Assembly: GCF_002858765.1 (NCBI RefSeq)
Contig: NZ_PJRP01000004.1
Location: forward strand, 292,636 to 356,635
Direction: 5' to 3'
Length of the DNA: 64,000 nt
DNA from: Cupriavidus pauculus
GTDB taxonomy: Bacteria; Pseudomonadota; Gammaproteobacteria; Burkholderiales; Burkholderiaceae
In this document: positions 26,655 to 36,515 of the stretch, in pieces
How the letters are laid out: each line of letters begins with the position of its first letter
Position numbering within the stretch: position 1 is the stretch's first letter
The notes under the pieces: generated by a model
The model's database searches: none
What the model was told of the DNA's origin: nothing
Seen by the model: the letters and a program-made list of their open reading frames with translations, nothing else
Translations under genes and position numbers: made by a program

Positions 26655-27366
26655 GCGAGTAAGGAAGCCAGGCTTGGTCAGTGCGCTTCACGCGCCCAAG
26701 CCGGGCTGCCTTGTCAAGTTCGTGCCGCCAGGAAGACGGGGTTCGACTTTCCCGTCCCTGCCAGCGCAATCGGATAGTCCGGACCCGAGAGACGACCCAT
26801 TGCGCATTGATCAGCTGCCTGGCTCACGCGGGACAAAGCTTCGTTCCGTATGTTGGCACCTCGATCGATACCTTCCCTCGCTGCGCCACCCGAAACGACA
26901 GCCCGTAAAACGCTGACCAGCATCTCGCTGCCTCACCGAGCCGCCCTCTCTTCGCACGGGAAGATGACGTTCCTGCCGGCGCGGAAGAGTGCCCCCTCCC
27001 CTGGCGCACGGTGGTCGTTCCAGGCCCTAATTCTGAGCATGCTCATACATGTACAGCGGAAAGCTACGTTGTAGACGTGAGCTTTCTCCACAAAATCGAT
27101 CGGCACTTGGAGAAACCTACGTTATAAACATGAGCTTTCTCGGAAGACATTCATAAAATCTAAGGCAAAATATGGGGATTGGATCTCGCCATTGGCGAGA
27201 TCTGATGGATGCCGGTTCATCCGGTATTTCGTGTCTTGCGCACGCCGATATCCACCGGGAAGGTTGCCGGCTTCGCCCCCCTCTGCGCATTTTTACCACG
27301 TCGTTCGCACCCCGTTAGCTTGACTTATGTCAGGGCGACGACGAGTTTCATGTGTAGGAGAGTGTC
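26655..27366. other. Upstream region of the extra rpoD
   Basis: 710 bp without a gene. It contains an imperfect 25-bp direct repeat at 27064-27088 and 27117-27141 (22 of 25 identical, offset 53 bp), CTACGTTGTAGACGTGAGC in the first copy, a candidate operator pair for the sigma factor gene. Confidence 0.5.
27064..27141 (+). promoter_or_regulatory. Two direct repeats upstream of rpoD paralogue
   Basis: Copies at 27064-27088 and 27117-27141 share CTACGTT.TA.AC.TGAGC and the following TTTCTC. They lie 226 to 303 bp ahead of the start codon, 53 bp apart (about five helical turns). Confidence 0.45.
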
Positions 27367-29361
27367 TTGGGGAATCCAGCCAACAAAAAACCAGCTTCCG
27401 CAACGGTCTCGAAAGGCCGCCGCCGTCGGCCCACGGAAACGACGTCGGCGACTGCCGAGCCGCCGGAGGTGGCGTCAACAACAAGCCAGAGCGAGGCGCA
27501 TCAGCGCCAGCTGCGTGCACTGTTCGCACTTGGCCGAGAGCGCGGGTATCTGACCCACGCCGACATCAACGACCACCTCCCAGACAACGTGAACCAGGCG
27601 GCGGCGATGGAGACCATCACCAGCGTCTGCAGCGATATGGGTGTGGCCGTGCATGAGCACGCGCCGGCTGCGCAGACACTTCTGCTCAATGACGCTGCGT
27701 CCGCGACGACATCTGATGATCAAGGCGACGAGGAGGCGGAAGCCGTCCTCTCTATCGCGGTCGCTGAATTCGGCCGCTCGACCGATCCCATTCGGATGTA
27801 CTTGCGCGACATGGGCGCACGTCCACTCCTATCACGCGCTGGGGAGATCGAGATCGCGAAACGTATTGAAGGCGGACTCCAGGCGATGGTTCAGGCGATC
27901 GCCGTGAGCCCGTCAGTGGTACAGACCATCCTTGCCGATGTGGACCGCCTCAACGCCGGTGAGTTGTCGATCGATGAACTGGTTGACGGCTTCACCACTG
28001 CCGATGAACACAGCGAAGTGGTCGCCGAACCCGAGGATGCACACGCAACCGCTACTGGCAACACCGATGCTGTCGACGATGATCCGCAGGACGACGACAC
28101 GGCGATCGCCCTAGCCGAGCCGGACAAGGACGACGCCGCTCGCCTTGCCCAACGTAAGCTCGATAGCCTTCTCATTTTCGGGCGCGTACGCGCGCTCTTC
28201 CAGTTGTTGCCGGCTGCGCCCATCACTGACGACGCACGAATGGCCGCAGCCGTTGCAACATTGCGTCGTGCCATCCAGCGCGAACTGGGCATCGTGAGGT
28301 TCGGCGCAAAAACAATTGACCGGCTATGCGCAACGGTGCGCAGCCAGGTCGCCGAGGTCCAGGCGATCGAGCGCAGCATTCTGGAGGTTGCCGTCGAACG
28401 CTGCAGCATGCCACGCGAGTCGTTTGTGGCCAGCTTCCCGGGTCACGAGACCGACCTTGCCTGGACCGAGCGTATCGCAGCAGCGTCACCGTCGTTCGGG
28501 TCGGCACTTCTCAGGCATCGACCAATCATTCAGGATTGGCAAGGCAAACTTGTCGCTCTAGAGGCCGATGCCGGGATGCCCCTCCGGCAACTCAAGCAGA
28601 TCTATCGTGAGATGGGTGTCGCAGAGTCGACAATGCGACGGGCTAAGCGAGAATTGACTGAGGCGAATCTTCGGCTTGTCATTGCCATGGCGAAAAAATA
28701 CGTCAACCGCGGCTTGCCGCTGTCGGATCTGATCCAGGAGGGCAATATCGGCTTGATGCGCGCCGTGGACAAATTCGAGTACCGACGGGGCTGGAAGTTT
28801 TCGACGTATGCCACCTGGTGGATACGCCAAGCGATCACGCGCGCACTTGCCGATCAGGCACGAACCATTCGTGTGCCGGTCCACATGACAGAGAACATTA
28901 ACAAGCTTCACCGGATAACTGGCGAGATCCTTCAAAAAACCGGACGCGAGCCGTCTGTGGCTGTCCTCGCCGAGCGCATGGAAATGACGGAGAAAAAGGT
29001 GCGCTACCTGATCGAGATCGCACGCAAGCCTCTATCGCTTGAGCATCAGATGGGCGAGGCTGGGGATATGACGCTTGCCGACACGATCGAGGATGACGTG
29101 GCAAACTCACCGGAAGAGATCGCGAACCGGACGCATCTGCGCAAGGAGATCGAAGCCGCACTGGCAGAACTGTCGCCACGAGATGCCAACGTGCTTCGCA
29201 TGCGATACGGCCTCGATACGAACGTCGAACTCACGCTTGATCAACTCGGTAAACAGTTCAACGTGACCCGCGAGCGCATCCGTCAGATTGAAGCGAGGGC
29301 GGTGCGCAAACTCGCACATCCCTGCCGCGCTGCCAGGCTGAAGGCCTTCCTCGACAAGTAA
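27367..29361 (+). CDS. rpoD: RpoD-class sigma-70 factor (paralogue)
   Basis: 664 residues, complete primary-sigma architecture: region 1.1 ([20 protein letters not shown]), a long acidic non-conserved region (about 115-300), region 1.2 ([20 protein letters not shown]), regions 2.1-2.4 ([60 protein letters not shown]), region 3, and region 4.2 ([20 protein letters not shown]). It starts with TTG at 27367 behind GGAG (27357-27360), the same arrangement as the second rpoD at 62851. Both -10 and -35 recognition helices are intact, so it should read standard promoters. Having two such genes is unusual; this copy sits in an accessory region. Confidence 0.95.
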   Translation: MGNPANKKPASATVSKGRRRRPTETTSATAEPPEVASTTSQSEAHQRQLRALFALGRERGYLTHADINDHLPDNVNQAAAMETITSVCSDMGVAVHEHAPAAQTLLLNDAASATTSDDQGDEEAEAVLSIAVAEFGRSTDPIRMYLRDMGARPLLSRAGEIEIAKRIEGGLQAMVQAIAVSPSVVQTILADVDRLNAGELSIDELVDGFTTADEHSEVVAEPEDAHATATGNTDAVDDDPQDDDTAIALAEPDKDDAARLAQRKLDSLLIFGRVRALFQLLPAAPITDDARMAAAVATLRRAIQRELGIVRFGAKTIDRLCATVRSQVAEVQAIERSILEVAVERCSMPRESFVASFPGHETDLAWTERIAAASPSFGSALLRHRPIIQDWQGKLVALEADAGMPLRQLKQIYREMGVAESTMRRAKRELTEANLRLVIAMAKKYVNRGLPLSDLIQEGNIGLMRAVDKFEYRRGWKFSTYATWWIRQAITRALADQARTIRVPVHMTENINKLHRITGEILQKTGREPSVAVLAERMEMTEKKVRYLIEIARKPLSLEHQMGEAGDMTLADTIEDDVANSPEEIANRTHLRKEIEAALAELSPRDANVLRMRYGLDTNVELTLDQLGKQFNVTRERIRQIEARAVRKLAHPCRAARLKAFLDK

Positions 29362-29655
29362 AGACTCGGCGAACTACCCTCGCCCTTTCGCCAGCCGGAC
29401 TGTGCCAGCGTTCGCCGCAGCGATTCGGCCAGAAGAAGGATCGTTGTCGCTATCCATGGCGCGCTGCCAGCGCGCCATGGATAGCGCATCCGCGCTGCGC
29501 GGGCTTCGCCCGTCGAGAAGACTGTCTATATGGTTCCAGCCGTGGCGTGACGGCGAACCAGGAAAAACCTTGCGTTCATCCGCTGGACAGCCGGGGCCGT
29601 TTTCCGCATCCCTGCCTGTCGAATGCATGATGAACGTTAGACTGCGAAAACCCAC
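29362..29655. repeat. Convergent intergenic region with 17-bp palindrome
   Basis: Between rpoD (plus) and the fimbrial operon (minus). GCTATCCATGGCGCGCT (29449-29465) pairs perfectly with 29469-29485 across a 3-base loop. There is no T-run, so it is not a classical terminator, though it may act as a bidirectional one or be a processing/recombination site. Confidence 0.8.
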
Positions 29656-30618
29656 CTAGTAGTACTCCACCGTGACGAGCATGGTCGCGCTGAACACACC
29701 AGCTGCCAACGTACCCAACCGGCGAGTCAGGCGAGCCCGATAAGCCTTGCTGGCGGAGGCGGTGTTCAGCAGGTCCACAAACGCCACGTAGGTACCGTCG
29801 AGCGGAACGGGTGTGCCAAGGGCGGCGTCCAGAATACTGATGCCGACACCATTATCAAGCGCATACATCGTCGCGTTTGAAACGACACCGTTAGGCGTGC
29901 TCGTCGTCGGCACGAAGGCGATATGAAGAGCGTAAGGGGACTCGCACGCTCGTGCTGCAGTGATCATGAACTCCCGCTCTACCGCGACGTTTCCCGCGGT
30001 CCCGACGGCTGGGATGCTCCCGAAATCGACCAGATTGCTTGGCTGAAAATTGAGATTTGCCAGACACTCAACAAAACGAACACTTCCGTTCAGTACATAA
30101 TTAATATTGTAGCCTGGCGTAATATTTAGACCACTGCGCCCATCCATCTGGAAGACACGGAAATTATTGAATGTCGACAGCCCCCCCGTCGGTGAAGAAC
30201 CATTTTTCAATACGACCACAGAAAATGTAAAGGGAAATGTCACCGTCTCCCCCATGCCGGCGGGGATTCTCTCATTGAGATGAATAGTGCCGCTCGTCTG
30301 GGTGTAAAGATAGCCTGCCCAACGGATTCCCACCGTTGTTCCGGCTGCGGGGCCACTGCCAGTCGGATTGACGTAAAGAAAGACATCTTCGGCGACGCTG
30401 GTCCAGTCGTGACTACACGTCACTGTAATCGTACGGGGGGTCGACTCCCATATCACCGCACCGTCGACAGCGTCGGCTGGCACCGGGATGTTGGTCGAGA
30501 TGGTGCCCGCCACGACTGCCGAACCATTGGCTGCGTTCACACACCTCAGCGCCAGTGCTTCCTGCGACGCGATGAGTAGCGCCAGGCCAAATATTATCGA
30601 GATAACTCGTCGATTCAT
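29656..30618 (-). CDS. Fimbrial tip adhesin-like protein
   Basis: 320 residues from ATG 30618, which follows GGAAGG and opens a signal peptide (MNRRVISIIFGLALLIASQE). Two-domain layout as in FimH-type adhesins: an N-terminal domain (about 25-190, with Cys pair ALRCVNA / VTCSHDW) and a C-terminal pilin domain (about 195-320: RFVECLANLNFQPSNLVDFG, ITAARACESPYALHIAF) ending in the donor-strand-recognition motif TMLVTVEYY. Last gene of the pilin-chaperone-usher-adhesin operon. Exported, handled by the chaperone and placed at the fibre tip. Confidence 0.85.
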   Translation of the reverse strand: MNRRVISIIFGLALLIASQEALALRCVNAANGSAVVAGTISTNIPVPADAVDGAVIWESTPRTITVTCSHDWTSVAEDVFLYVNPTGSGPAAGTTVGIRWAGYLYTQTSGTIHLNERIPAGMGETVTFPFTFSVVVLKNGSSPTGGLSTFNNFRVFQMDGRSGLNITPGYNINYVLNGSVRFVECLANLNFQPSNLVDFGSIPAVGTAGNVAVEREFMITAARACESPYALHIAFVPTTSTPNGVVSNATMYALDNGVGISILDAALGTPVPLDGTYVAFVDLLNTASASKAYRARLTRRLGTLAAGVFSATMLVTVEYY

Positions 30619-30717
30619 GTCAACACCTTCCGGTTCATTCCGCTGTGGAAGCATATTTCTGGGATTCAGCGAGACGATCGCCGTCGCGCCCATTTGAATC
30701 CGCAGAACCGATCGCAC

Positions 30718-33309
30718 TCAGCTATCCCGGGCACAAACGGCATTTGCCTCTTGATACCCTGTCGCATCAGACAGAGGCGCGGCAGCAGGAAGATTCAAAG
30801 ACAACGCACACATCGAGGCGGTGTCGTCTCCCCACTTGACGATCAGATCGGCTGCGCCGTTGGGCAGGTTAGCCAGGATTTTGCTTCCTTGACTGACCAC
30901 CCCAATTCGCTGCCCGCCGGCATCCAGCACGGTGGCACCAAAGGGAAGTGGCTTGCCGTCGGTTAGTTTCGCGCGAATCAACACGACCGCGCCAAGGTCC
31001 TCGGTTTCGAATCTCGCGACAGTGACAGCGCCAGCCGTCGGACTGGTCAGCGTTGTCGTTGACCGCATGCCTACACTCAGGGGCAGACCCTTGGGATCAA
31101 TTTCTATTTGGTTGCGCGCAAACGGAATCATGTTCGCTGCCACTGCCCGCCCCCACGGATCCAGCCGCAGGCCAGCGGCAGTCAGGACCTTGGCGCCTCC
31201 GGCGTCCTTTGCCTCGACGATCGTCATGGTCTCACCCATGATTGGCGTCAACACAATGCCACCGGAATATCCCACCACACCCCCTGCGATCCCAACACTG
31301 GATTGCGTATAGTTCGTGCCTTTGCTGACGCTTGCATTTACGGTGGTGAATGGCGACACATAGGTCGCACTGGCACCCACGGAGGTCGTCGTTGGGTGAC
31401 CCTCGCCAGTGCTGTGAGCCGCATTGAGGGCATAGCTGACGCGATTGTCTTCACCTAGCGTTCCCGAAACGGACTCACGCAGATTCGTTCCCCCCGAAGA
31501 GATGCGCTCGATGGAGGTCACCGATTGCGGAGCGTGGGCGCGCGTGCCAAGCGGAATCCCGGCCGTCAGCATGACGCGATTCACCCATCGGTTCCGTGAG
31601 ACGTCCAACTCGCGGGATGCCACGACGCCGTAACTGATACGCCGGTACGCGTTGCTGTATCCCAGCGTGAATTGCGTATCGCGTCCGTTCCGATTCCAGT
31701 AGTGCTGCGTCGACCCGGCAACAAAGAAGCGGCCCCAATCCCGGGGCAACGCTTGGTTGAGCGTAATCTGGACACGCCCGCGCTGGATACCGCCCATCCC
31801 ATGGGCTACGTGACGCGCGTCCAGATCGCGGAGTGCCATGGCATCAGCCAGCCCAAGATAGCCCTGGGTGGAGTAGCGATATGCAGCCAACGTCAAATTG
31901 GTACTCGTTGGCGCGACCAACTTTGTATAGCTGATCCGGTAGCTCTGCCCGCTGCGGCCGGGTTGGTGTGCGAGCTGGGTCCGTGCATGCGTGACGTCCG
32001 CACCCAGAGCGCCAAGGTCGGTGTTCATCGCCACGCCCACCAACCCGGCGGTGTAATCCTCCGCCAAGGTTGCGCCGGCATAGCCGGTGAACAGATTGGA
32101 GAAGCCGTGCTGAACCGTCGCCTGTATCAAAAAAGGGTTGCCGTCGGTTTCCGTACTGCGGTACCAGCCGCCCGTGACGCTATAGCGCGTCCTGCCCGGC
32201 CGAAGCGCGTTGACGGCCGCGGCATACGGCACCTTCGAGGCATGCACACTGCCATCCGCTTCTGTGACCACAACCTCGAGGTCGCCCCCGTAACCTGTCG
32301 CGTACAGATCATTGATCTCGAAAGCGCCGGGCTGGACAGTCGTCTCGTAGATGATATTGCCGTTCTGGCGGATCTGAACGCGTGCCGTCGTCGAGGCGAT
32401 GCCGCGAACCGTGGGGGCGAAACCTCGCAGGGACTCGGGATACATCCGATCATCGCTTGCCAGTTGCACACCCCGAAAACCGACTGCGTCGAACAACTGG
32501 CCGTCGGTGAAGCCATCTCCAAGCGTCAACTGACTCTTGAGCGGCGTGATTGCGCGCTTGAGGTTGGTCTGCATCGCTTGATACCTGCCGCCGGTCCCGT
32601 GAGCCTGACTATAGCTACCCATATGATTGAACCGCCAGGGCCCGATGTTCATGCCGCCATTCACGCCCACATAACTCTGGGAATATCGGCTGCCAACGCT
32701 CTCGGCGTGATAAACGTTGGCGTTGTACTGCAACTTGGCCGCATAGACACCATCATCCCAGAACCTCGGGTCGATATAGCCGCGGGGGTTCCGAAGCAAG
32801 GCGGCCTGCGGAACAGTAATGTTCAGACGTTGCTCGCCGTGGTCAAACTGCGCTGTAGCATTGGGTATCAGATCCTGAAGCGCCAGACAGTCACCGGATG
32901 TCAGCGCCGACAGTGCCTCGACGTCCAACGTGGTGAAATCCACGCCGATTCGCTCGAGCAGGCCCCGGTTCATGCAAGGCAGTACGTTCACCTCGTCTTC
33001 GCCAAACTGACGCATGGAAACGTCGGTGCGCCCCAGCCACATCTCATTGACAAACAGTTCGGCGCGGTACTGCCCTGGGGGCGTGACATTGCCTTTGTTA
33101 AACCGACTGATGTCGAGATTCCCCACCAATCCTTTGTGCATAAAGCCGTCGTTGAACTGCACCTCGGCAATCACAGATTTGTTGTCGTCGGAAGGCAGGG
33201 TGGCGGCGAATGCGGAGGTCGCGCCGAGAATCATCATCGCAGCTGTGCTGATGGGGCACAAATTCGGCTGCAACGATCGAGGCCGGGTACGCTTATGCAT
33301 GGTCGTCAA
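30718..33309 (-). CDS. Outer membrane fimbrial usher (FimD/PapC family)
   Basis: 863 residues, usual usher length. Signal peptide about 1-36 (AMMILGATSAFAA), N-terminal chaperone-binding domain (VIAEVQFNDGFMHKGLVGNL, DISRFNKGNVTPPGQYRAEL), 24-strand barrel with the plug (RGFAPTVRGIASTTARVQIR, GAFEINDLYATGYGGDLEVV) and C-terminal domains (KPLPFGATVLDAGGQRIGVV, Cys pair MCALSLN / NAVCARD). It forms the secretion pore and assembles pilins delivered by the chaperone encoded upstream. It ends 99 bp before the adhesin start. Confidence 0.95.
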   Translation of the reverse strand: MTTMHKRTRPRSLQPNLCPISTAAMMILGATSAFAATLPSDDNKSVIAEVQFNDGFMHKGLVGNLDISRFNKGNVTPPGQYRAELFVNEMWLGRTDVSMRQFGEDEVNVLPCMNRGLLERIGVDFTTLDVEALSALTSGDCLALQDLIPNATAQFDHGEQRLNITVPQAALLRNPRGYIDPRFWDDGVYAAKLQYNANVYHAESVGSRYSQSYVGVNGGMNIGPWRFNHMGSYSQAHGTGGRYQAMQTNLKRAITPLKSQLTLGDGFTDGQLFDAVGFRGVQLASDDRMYPESLRGFAPTVRGIASTTARVQIRQNGNIIYETTVQPGAFEINDLYATGYGGDLEVVVTEADGSVHASKVPYAAAVNALRPGRTRYSVTGGWYRSTETDGNPFLIQATVQHGFSNLFTGYAGATLAEDYTAGLVGVAMNTDLGALGADVTHARTQLAHQPGRSGQSYRISYTKLVAPTSTNLTLAAYRYSTQGYLGLADAMALRDLDARHVAHGMGGIQRGRVQITLNQALPRDWGRFFVAGSTQHYWNRNGRDTQFTLGYSNAYRRISYGVVASRELDVSRNRWVNRVMLTAGIPLGTRAHAPQSVTSIERISSGGTNLRESVSGTLGEDNRVSYALNAAHSTGEGHPTTTSVGASATYVSPFTTVNASVSKGTNYTQSSVGIAGGVVGYSGGIVLTPIMGETMTIVEAKDAGGAKVLTAAGLRLDPWGRAVAANMIPFARNQIEIDPKGLPLSVGMRSTTTLTSPTAGAVTVARFETEDLGAVVLIRAKLTDGKPLPFGATVLDAGGQRIGVVSQGSKILANLPNGAADLIVKWGDDTASMCALSLNLPAAAPLSDATGYQEANAVCARDS

Positions 33310-33422
33310 AGAATTCTATCTACGCGTCCAATCCTGCGACCTGGCGGCCGCATCCTGAGGGTTCGATGTTGTGTTGCCGGGCGTAAGCGGGATCGCGCCA
33401 AATCGGACGCCGTTTGTGTCAA

Positions 33423-34160
33423 TTACTGCTTCAATGACATTGCATTGCGGTGGGCGCCACCATAGTCATTGATTGCATGGAATCGGACCGTCTTGCCTGC
33501 ACCGCCAGACAGTTCACCGCTAAGCGTGAATACTTTCGACGCGCCGGGATCTACCATGCCGACGGTTTCCGCTTTCACGTTCCGCCCGCCGGCAGTAACT
33601 TCAATCGACGCGAAGGAAACGTGATATGCCGTCGGGTTGCGCGCCTCGATGCCACCCGGCACCAGCGTCCACTGGATCTGATCCGGTGCATCGACAGCGC
33701 TGCCCTGAATCCCGGTCGGGCGGAAGAACAACTTGATACGGGAACGGAAGGCCAACTGCAGTTTGTTCGCTTCTGTGCCGTCGCTCGTCTTGGGAGGAAT
33801 GTCCAGGACGTTGAGCCAGAACACCAATTCTTTATCCTCGGCAAGCGGCTCGCCGGTATACACGATGCGAAGCGTCTGTGCCTTGCCAGGGTCGATACGA
33901 GAGACAGGTGGAGACACCGTGAACGGCGCGTCGATCAAGGATGGATCATCATTGACCTCTCCTCTATCAATCCAGACTTGAGTGAGACTCGGTGTCTTGC
34001 CTTCGTTGGTCAACTTGATGGTCGTCTCGCTCTCCTTGGCGTTGTACACCACACGCGTACCTGAAATCACCACCGACGCGTGCGCCTGCATCTGCGCTGC
34101 AGCGCCAGTGAAAAGCATCGCGGCGCACAGGACTGTGCGACCAAATCCCGTCGTGTTCAT
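33423..34160 (-). CDS. Periplasmic fimbrial chaperone (PapD family)
   Basis: 245 residues, signal peptide ending near AHAS. Immunoglobulin-like domain 1 with the subunit-binding Arg region (VVISGTRVVYNAKESETTIK) and the G1 strand (LQLAFRSRIKLFFRPTGI), then the family signature (ELVFWLNVLDIPPK) and domain 2 (AKVFTLSG-like strands, TVRFHAINDYGGAH). It donates a beta strand to pilins and hands them to the usher. Second gene of the operon, 76 bp after the pilin stop, with a hairpin in the gap. Confidence 0.95.
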   Translation of the reverse strand: MNTTGFGRTVLCAAMLFTGAAAQMQAHASVVISGTRVVYNAKESETTIKLTNEGKTPSLTQVWIDRGEVNDDPSLIDAPFTVSPPVSRIDPGKAQTLRIVYTGEPLAEDKELVFWLNVLDIPPKTSDGTEANKLQLAFRSRIKLFFRPTGIQGSAVDAPDQIQWTLVPGGIEARNPTAYHVSFASIEVTAGGRNVKAETVGMVDPGASKVFTLSGELSGGAGKTVRFHAINDYGGAHRNAMSLKQ

Positions 34161-34194
34161 CGCTTATTCCCGGAAGGATTCTGTGGCTACTGGC

Positions 34195-34223
34195 GCGGAG
34201 ATGGCGCGAGGCACCATCTCCGC
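34195..34223 (-). promoter_or_regulatory. Intercistronic hairpin between pilin and chaperone
   Basis: GCGGAGATGG (34195-34204) pairs with CCATCTCCGC (34214-34223) without a T-run. A stem in this place typically stabilises the upstream pilin message or lets only part of transcription through. Confidence 0.65.
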
Positions 34224-34236
34224 GTGACCTGGCTGG

Positions 34237-34785
34237 TCATTCGTAGGCCATCGAATACGTGACGTAGGTGTTGACAGTACCGGCGGTAGCTGAGGCAGTC
34301 GCGTAGTAACGACCAAAGTACGGCAGCGTGGCGGAACCTGACGCAATGGTGGTCGGATTCGAGTTCTGCGAAGCAACCGAATCGCCAACCTTGATGACGG
34401 ACTGATCGCCGTTAAGCAATTGAATTTCGACGTTGGTCGCCGTACCGGTCTGCTGCAACAGACGACCGTCAGCATTGACGGTCGAACCCGCTTCGAAGTG
34501 TGTACGGACGGGGCCGCTATCCGGCGTACACCTACTCAGCAAGATCGAAAATGCCGTGTCGCCAGTGGTGGCACCACTGGTTCCCAGTGTGGACGCAGCC
34601 ACTGTCGGGAGCACCACGGTAAAGTTGTTACCGCCCCCGGTACTATTGACCGTACAGGTCTGCGCGGTGATTTCGCCAGTAAATGTAATGGTCCCATCCG
34701 AAGCCCATACCTCTGATGCCCATACCCCTGATGCAATGACGAATGCGCCGGCAGAAATAATGGCCGACATGCGTTTCTTTTCCAT
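34237..34785 (-). CDS. Major fimbrial subunit (pilin)
   Basis: 182 residues from ATG 34785, behind GGAG. Signal peptide followed by the mature start DGTITFTGEITAQTC, which carries the N-terminal donor strand and first Cys; the second Cys is in LLSRCTPDSG. The C-terminal strand ends NTYVTYSMAYE with the penultimate Tyr typical of chaperone-usher pilins. A 5-residue repeat of the signal peptide end (SEVWAS, ASEVWAS) gives two possible cleavage sites. First gene of the operon, so the promoter should lie at 34790-35000. Confidence 0.9.
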   Translation of the reverse strand: MEKKRMSAIISAGAFVIASGVWASEVWASDGTITFTGEITAQTCTVNSTGGGNNFTVVLPTVAASTLGTSGATTGDTAFSILLSRCTPDSGPVRTHFEAGSTVNADGRLLQQTGTATNVEIQLLNGDQSVIKVGDSVASQNSNPTTIASGSATLPYFGRYYATASATAGTVNTYVTYSMAYE

Positions 34786-35421
34786 GTGATTTGTCTCCAG
34801 GACGTAGCAAGAAATGTTCGAATTGGCCACTCGGCACGAGAGATGGCTTGCCTTACAACGGCGAGGCAAGTCAGCCGGCGTGGCTGGTTCAGGCAGGATT
34901 CTGGAGTCGTCGACGCTGGATTTGAATCGGACGCGTACGATTTTTGATGCCATGCTTCCGGATACTGCGGTTTGCGCTGCGCTATCGGAGCTGCGCGTGC
35001 GATTCGTTCACGTCGGCGGTCCTATAGGGGCGAAAAATCCTGGCGCTGTCGTTGCTTCGAGACCTGACGCGCTTGATGACGATGGCAAGCGATGCGTAGA
35101 CCGCGCTACAGTGCCCGTCCAGTGGGACAGGCAATCGTGAGAAATGCGCGCGAGACCGGCGAGTGCGTTGCGCGCGCTTGCATGCCCGCTTGCATGCCCG
35201 CTTGCAAGGGACTGTCGTGAATATCTGTCGAGCCGGGCGAACGTGTCGGCGCCCCCACGCCACCATAGATCAGCGTGCGCTCGATTCCCTTACTGCGCGC
35301 TGGAGTACCTGAGTGCGCTTTGGCGTCTGGCGGGCAATGAGCCGGGTTGTGTGTCGTCGCTGCCGACATCCAGCCAAGGACCGCCGGCCCGCTGTGCTGC
35401 AGCGTTCATTCACACTGCTGG
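34786..35421. other. Fimbrial operon upstream region
   Basis: 635 bp with no supported gene. It contains a 12-bp tandem repeat, CGCTTGCATGCC, two full and one half copy at 35175-35206. The fimbrial promoter and regulator sites probably lie here. Confidence 0.5.
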
Positions 35422-36402
35422 CTACATAAGCGCGGCCTCAGCAGCGCGCGCTGTCTCAGCGATCATTTCGCGGAGCCAGGCGTGCCCTGCGTCATCGTCT
35501 TCGCGGCCATGCCATACCGCGCGCAGGACCTCTCCTGCCGACGGGTAGGGCAAATCGCGGCGGATCAGATCTCCGCTCTTTGCGAGAGCCACGGCCAGGG
35601 ACGCTGGGACGATGGACAGCATGTTGGTCTCGTGAAGCAAGGCTGGAATGGCCAGCGAATGTGGGACAGTGACCCGAATCCTGGGCGCCTCGTTCAAATT
35701 CAGGAGCGCTGCTTCCAAGGCCCGCCGATCAAACATCTCTGACTGACGGGCAAGGCCGCGCTCGACGATGAATCCCCCTACCGCCCCTTCCTCTTGCCCG
35801 CCGACGGACAAGGTAACAAGCGGATACTTCGCCAGATCCTGTAACTTGAGCTTTCTGCGCGACGCCGGATGCCCCTTTCGCATCAGGATAGACTCTCCTT
35901 GCGACATCAGCGTTTGGGAATGCAGGCGCGGCGGCACCTCGGAGAAAATACCGATCGCCAGATCGATACGTCCAAGGTCAATCTGCTCGGCGAGGTCCAG
36001 CCGGGTTGACGGCCGGATGATGAGATCAACGTGTGGCGCAACCTTCTGAAGGGTGCGGGACAACGGTGCCAGAATCACGGCCGTGATGTGGTCATTTGCC
36101 GCGATTACGAATCGTCGTCGGGAGATGTCGGGCGAGAACGGCTCGACGCCCAGGGCATATTCGATACGGCGCAGCGCATCAAGCAGGATAGGCGCCATGG
36201 CCGTCGCCCGTCCGGTCGGCACCATGCCTTTGCCCATGCGTATGAACAACTCGTCGCCGACGAGTTCACGCAGTCTTCGGAGTGCGTGGCTTACGGCGGA
36301 CTGGGTGAGATGCAGGCGTTTGCCTGCAAGCACCAGATTCCGATCCTCGTAGACAGCCTCGAATACCCTGAGAAGGTTCAGGTCCGTGCGACCGATGCTC
36401 AT
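35422..36402 (-). CDS. LysR-family regulator next to pnb genes
   Basis: 326 residues. N-terminal winged HTH (DLNLLRVFEAVYEDRNLVLA, GKRLHLTQSAVSHALRRL) and periplasmic-binding-type effector domain (RRRFVIAANDHITAVILAPL, IDLAIGIFSEVPPRLHSQTL), of the NodD/NahR/PcpR subgroup common in aromatic catabolism. Divergent from the hydroxylaminobenzoate lyase gene with about 113 bp between starts and a TTCA.TTGAA dyad in the gap. Probably the PnbR-type activator that responds to 4-nitrobenzoate. Confidence 0.9.
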   Translation of the reverse strand: MSIGRTDLNLLRVFEAVYEDRNLVLAGKRLHLTQSAVSHALRRLRELVGDELFIRMGKGMVPTGRATAMAPILLDALRRIEYALGVEPFSPDISRRRFVIAANDHITAVILAPLSRTLQKVAPHVDLIIRPSTRLDLAEQIDLGRIDLAIGIFSEVPPRLHSQTLMSQGESILMRKGHPASRRKLKLQDLAKYPLVTLSVGGQEEGAVGGFIVERGLARQSEMFDRRALEAALLNLNEAPRIRVTVPHSLAIPALLHETNMLSIVPASLAVALAKSGDLIRRDLPYPSAGEVLRAVWHGREDDDAGHAWLREMIAETARAAEAALM

Positions 36403-36413
36403 GATGGCACCTC

Positions 36414-36424
36414 ATTCATTGAAT
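36414..36424. promoter_or_regulatory. Candidate LysR binding dyad
   Basis: ATTCATTGAAT is a perfect interrupted palindrome of the T-N(n)-A type, 12 bp upstream of the LysR start and about 92 bp upstream of the lyase start. A partial copy (TTCATT) follows at 36429-36434. Confidence 0.4.
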
Positions 36425-36515
36425 GGCGTTCATTATGCCGTTGCACAACCATCAATTCCATTCAATTCACACCCAGCGCATCATGGTGTCCAACCATCCC
36501 TCAGGACACGACACC

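Noticed and set aside
31672..33465. 597-codon plus-strand frame across the usher gene
   Set aside because: Antisense shadow of the usher, which has full family similarity and a signal peptide.
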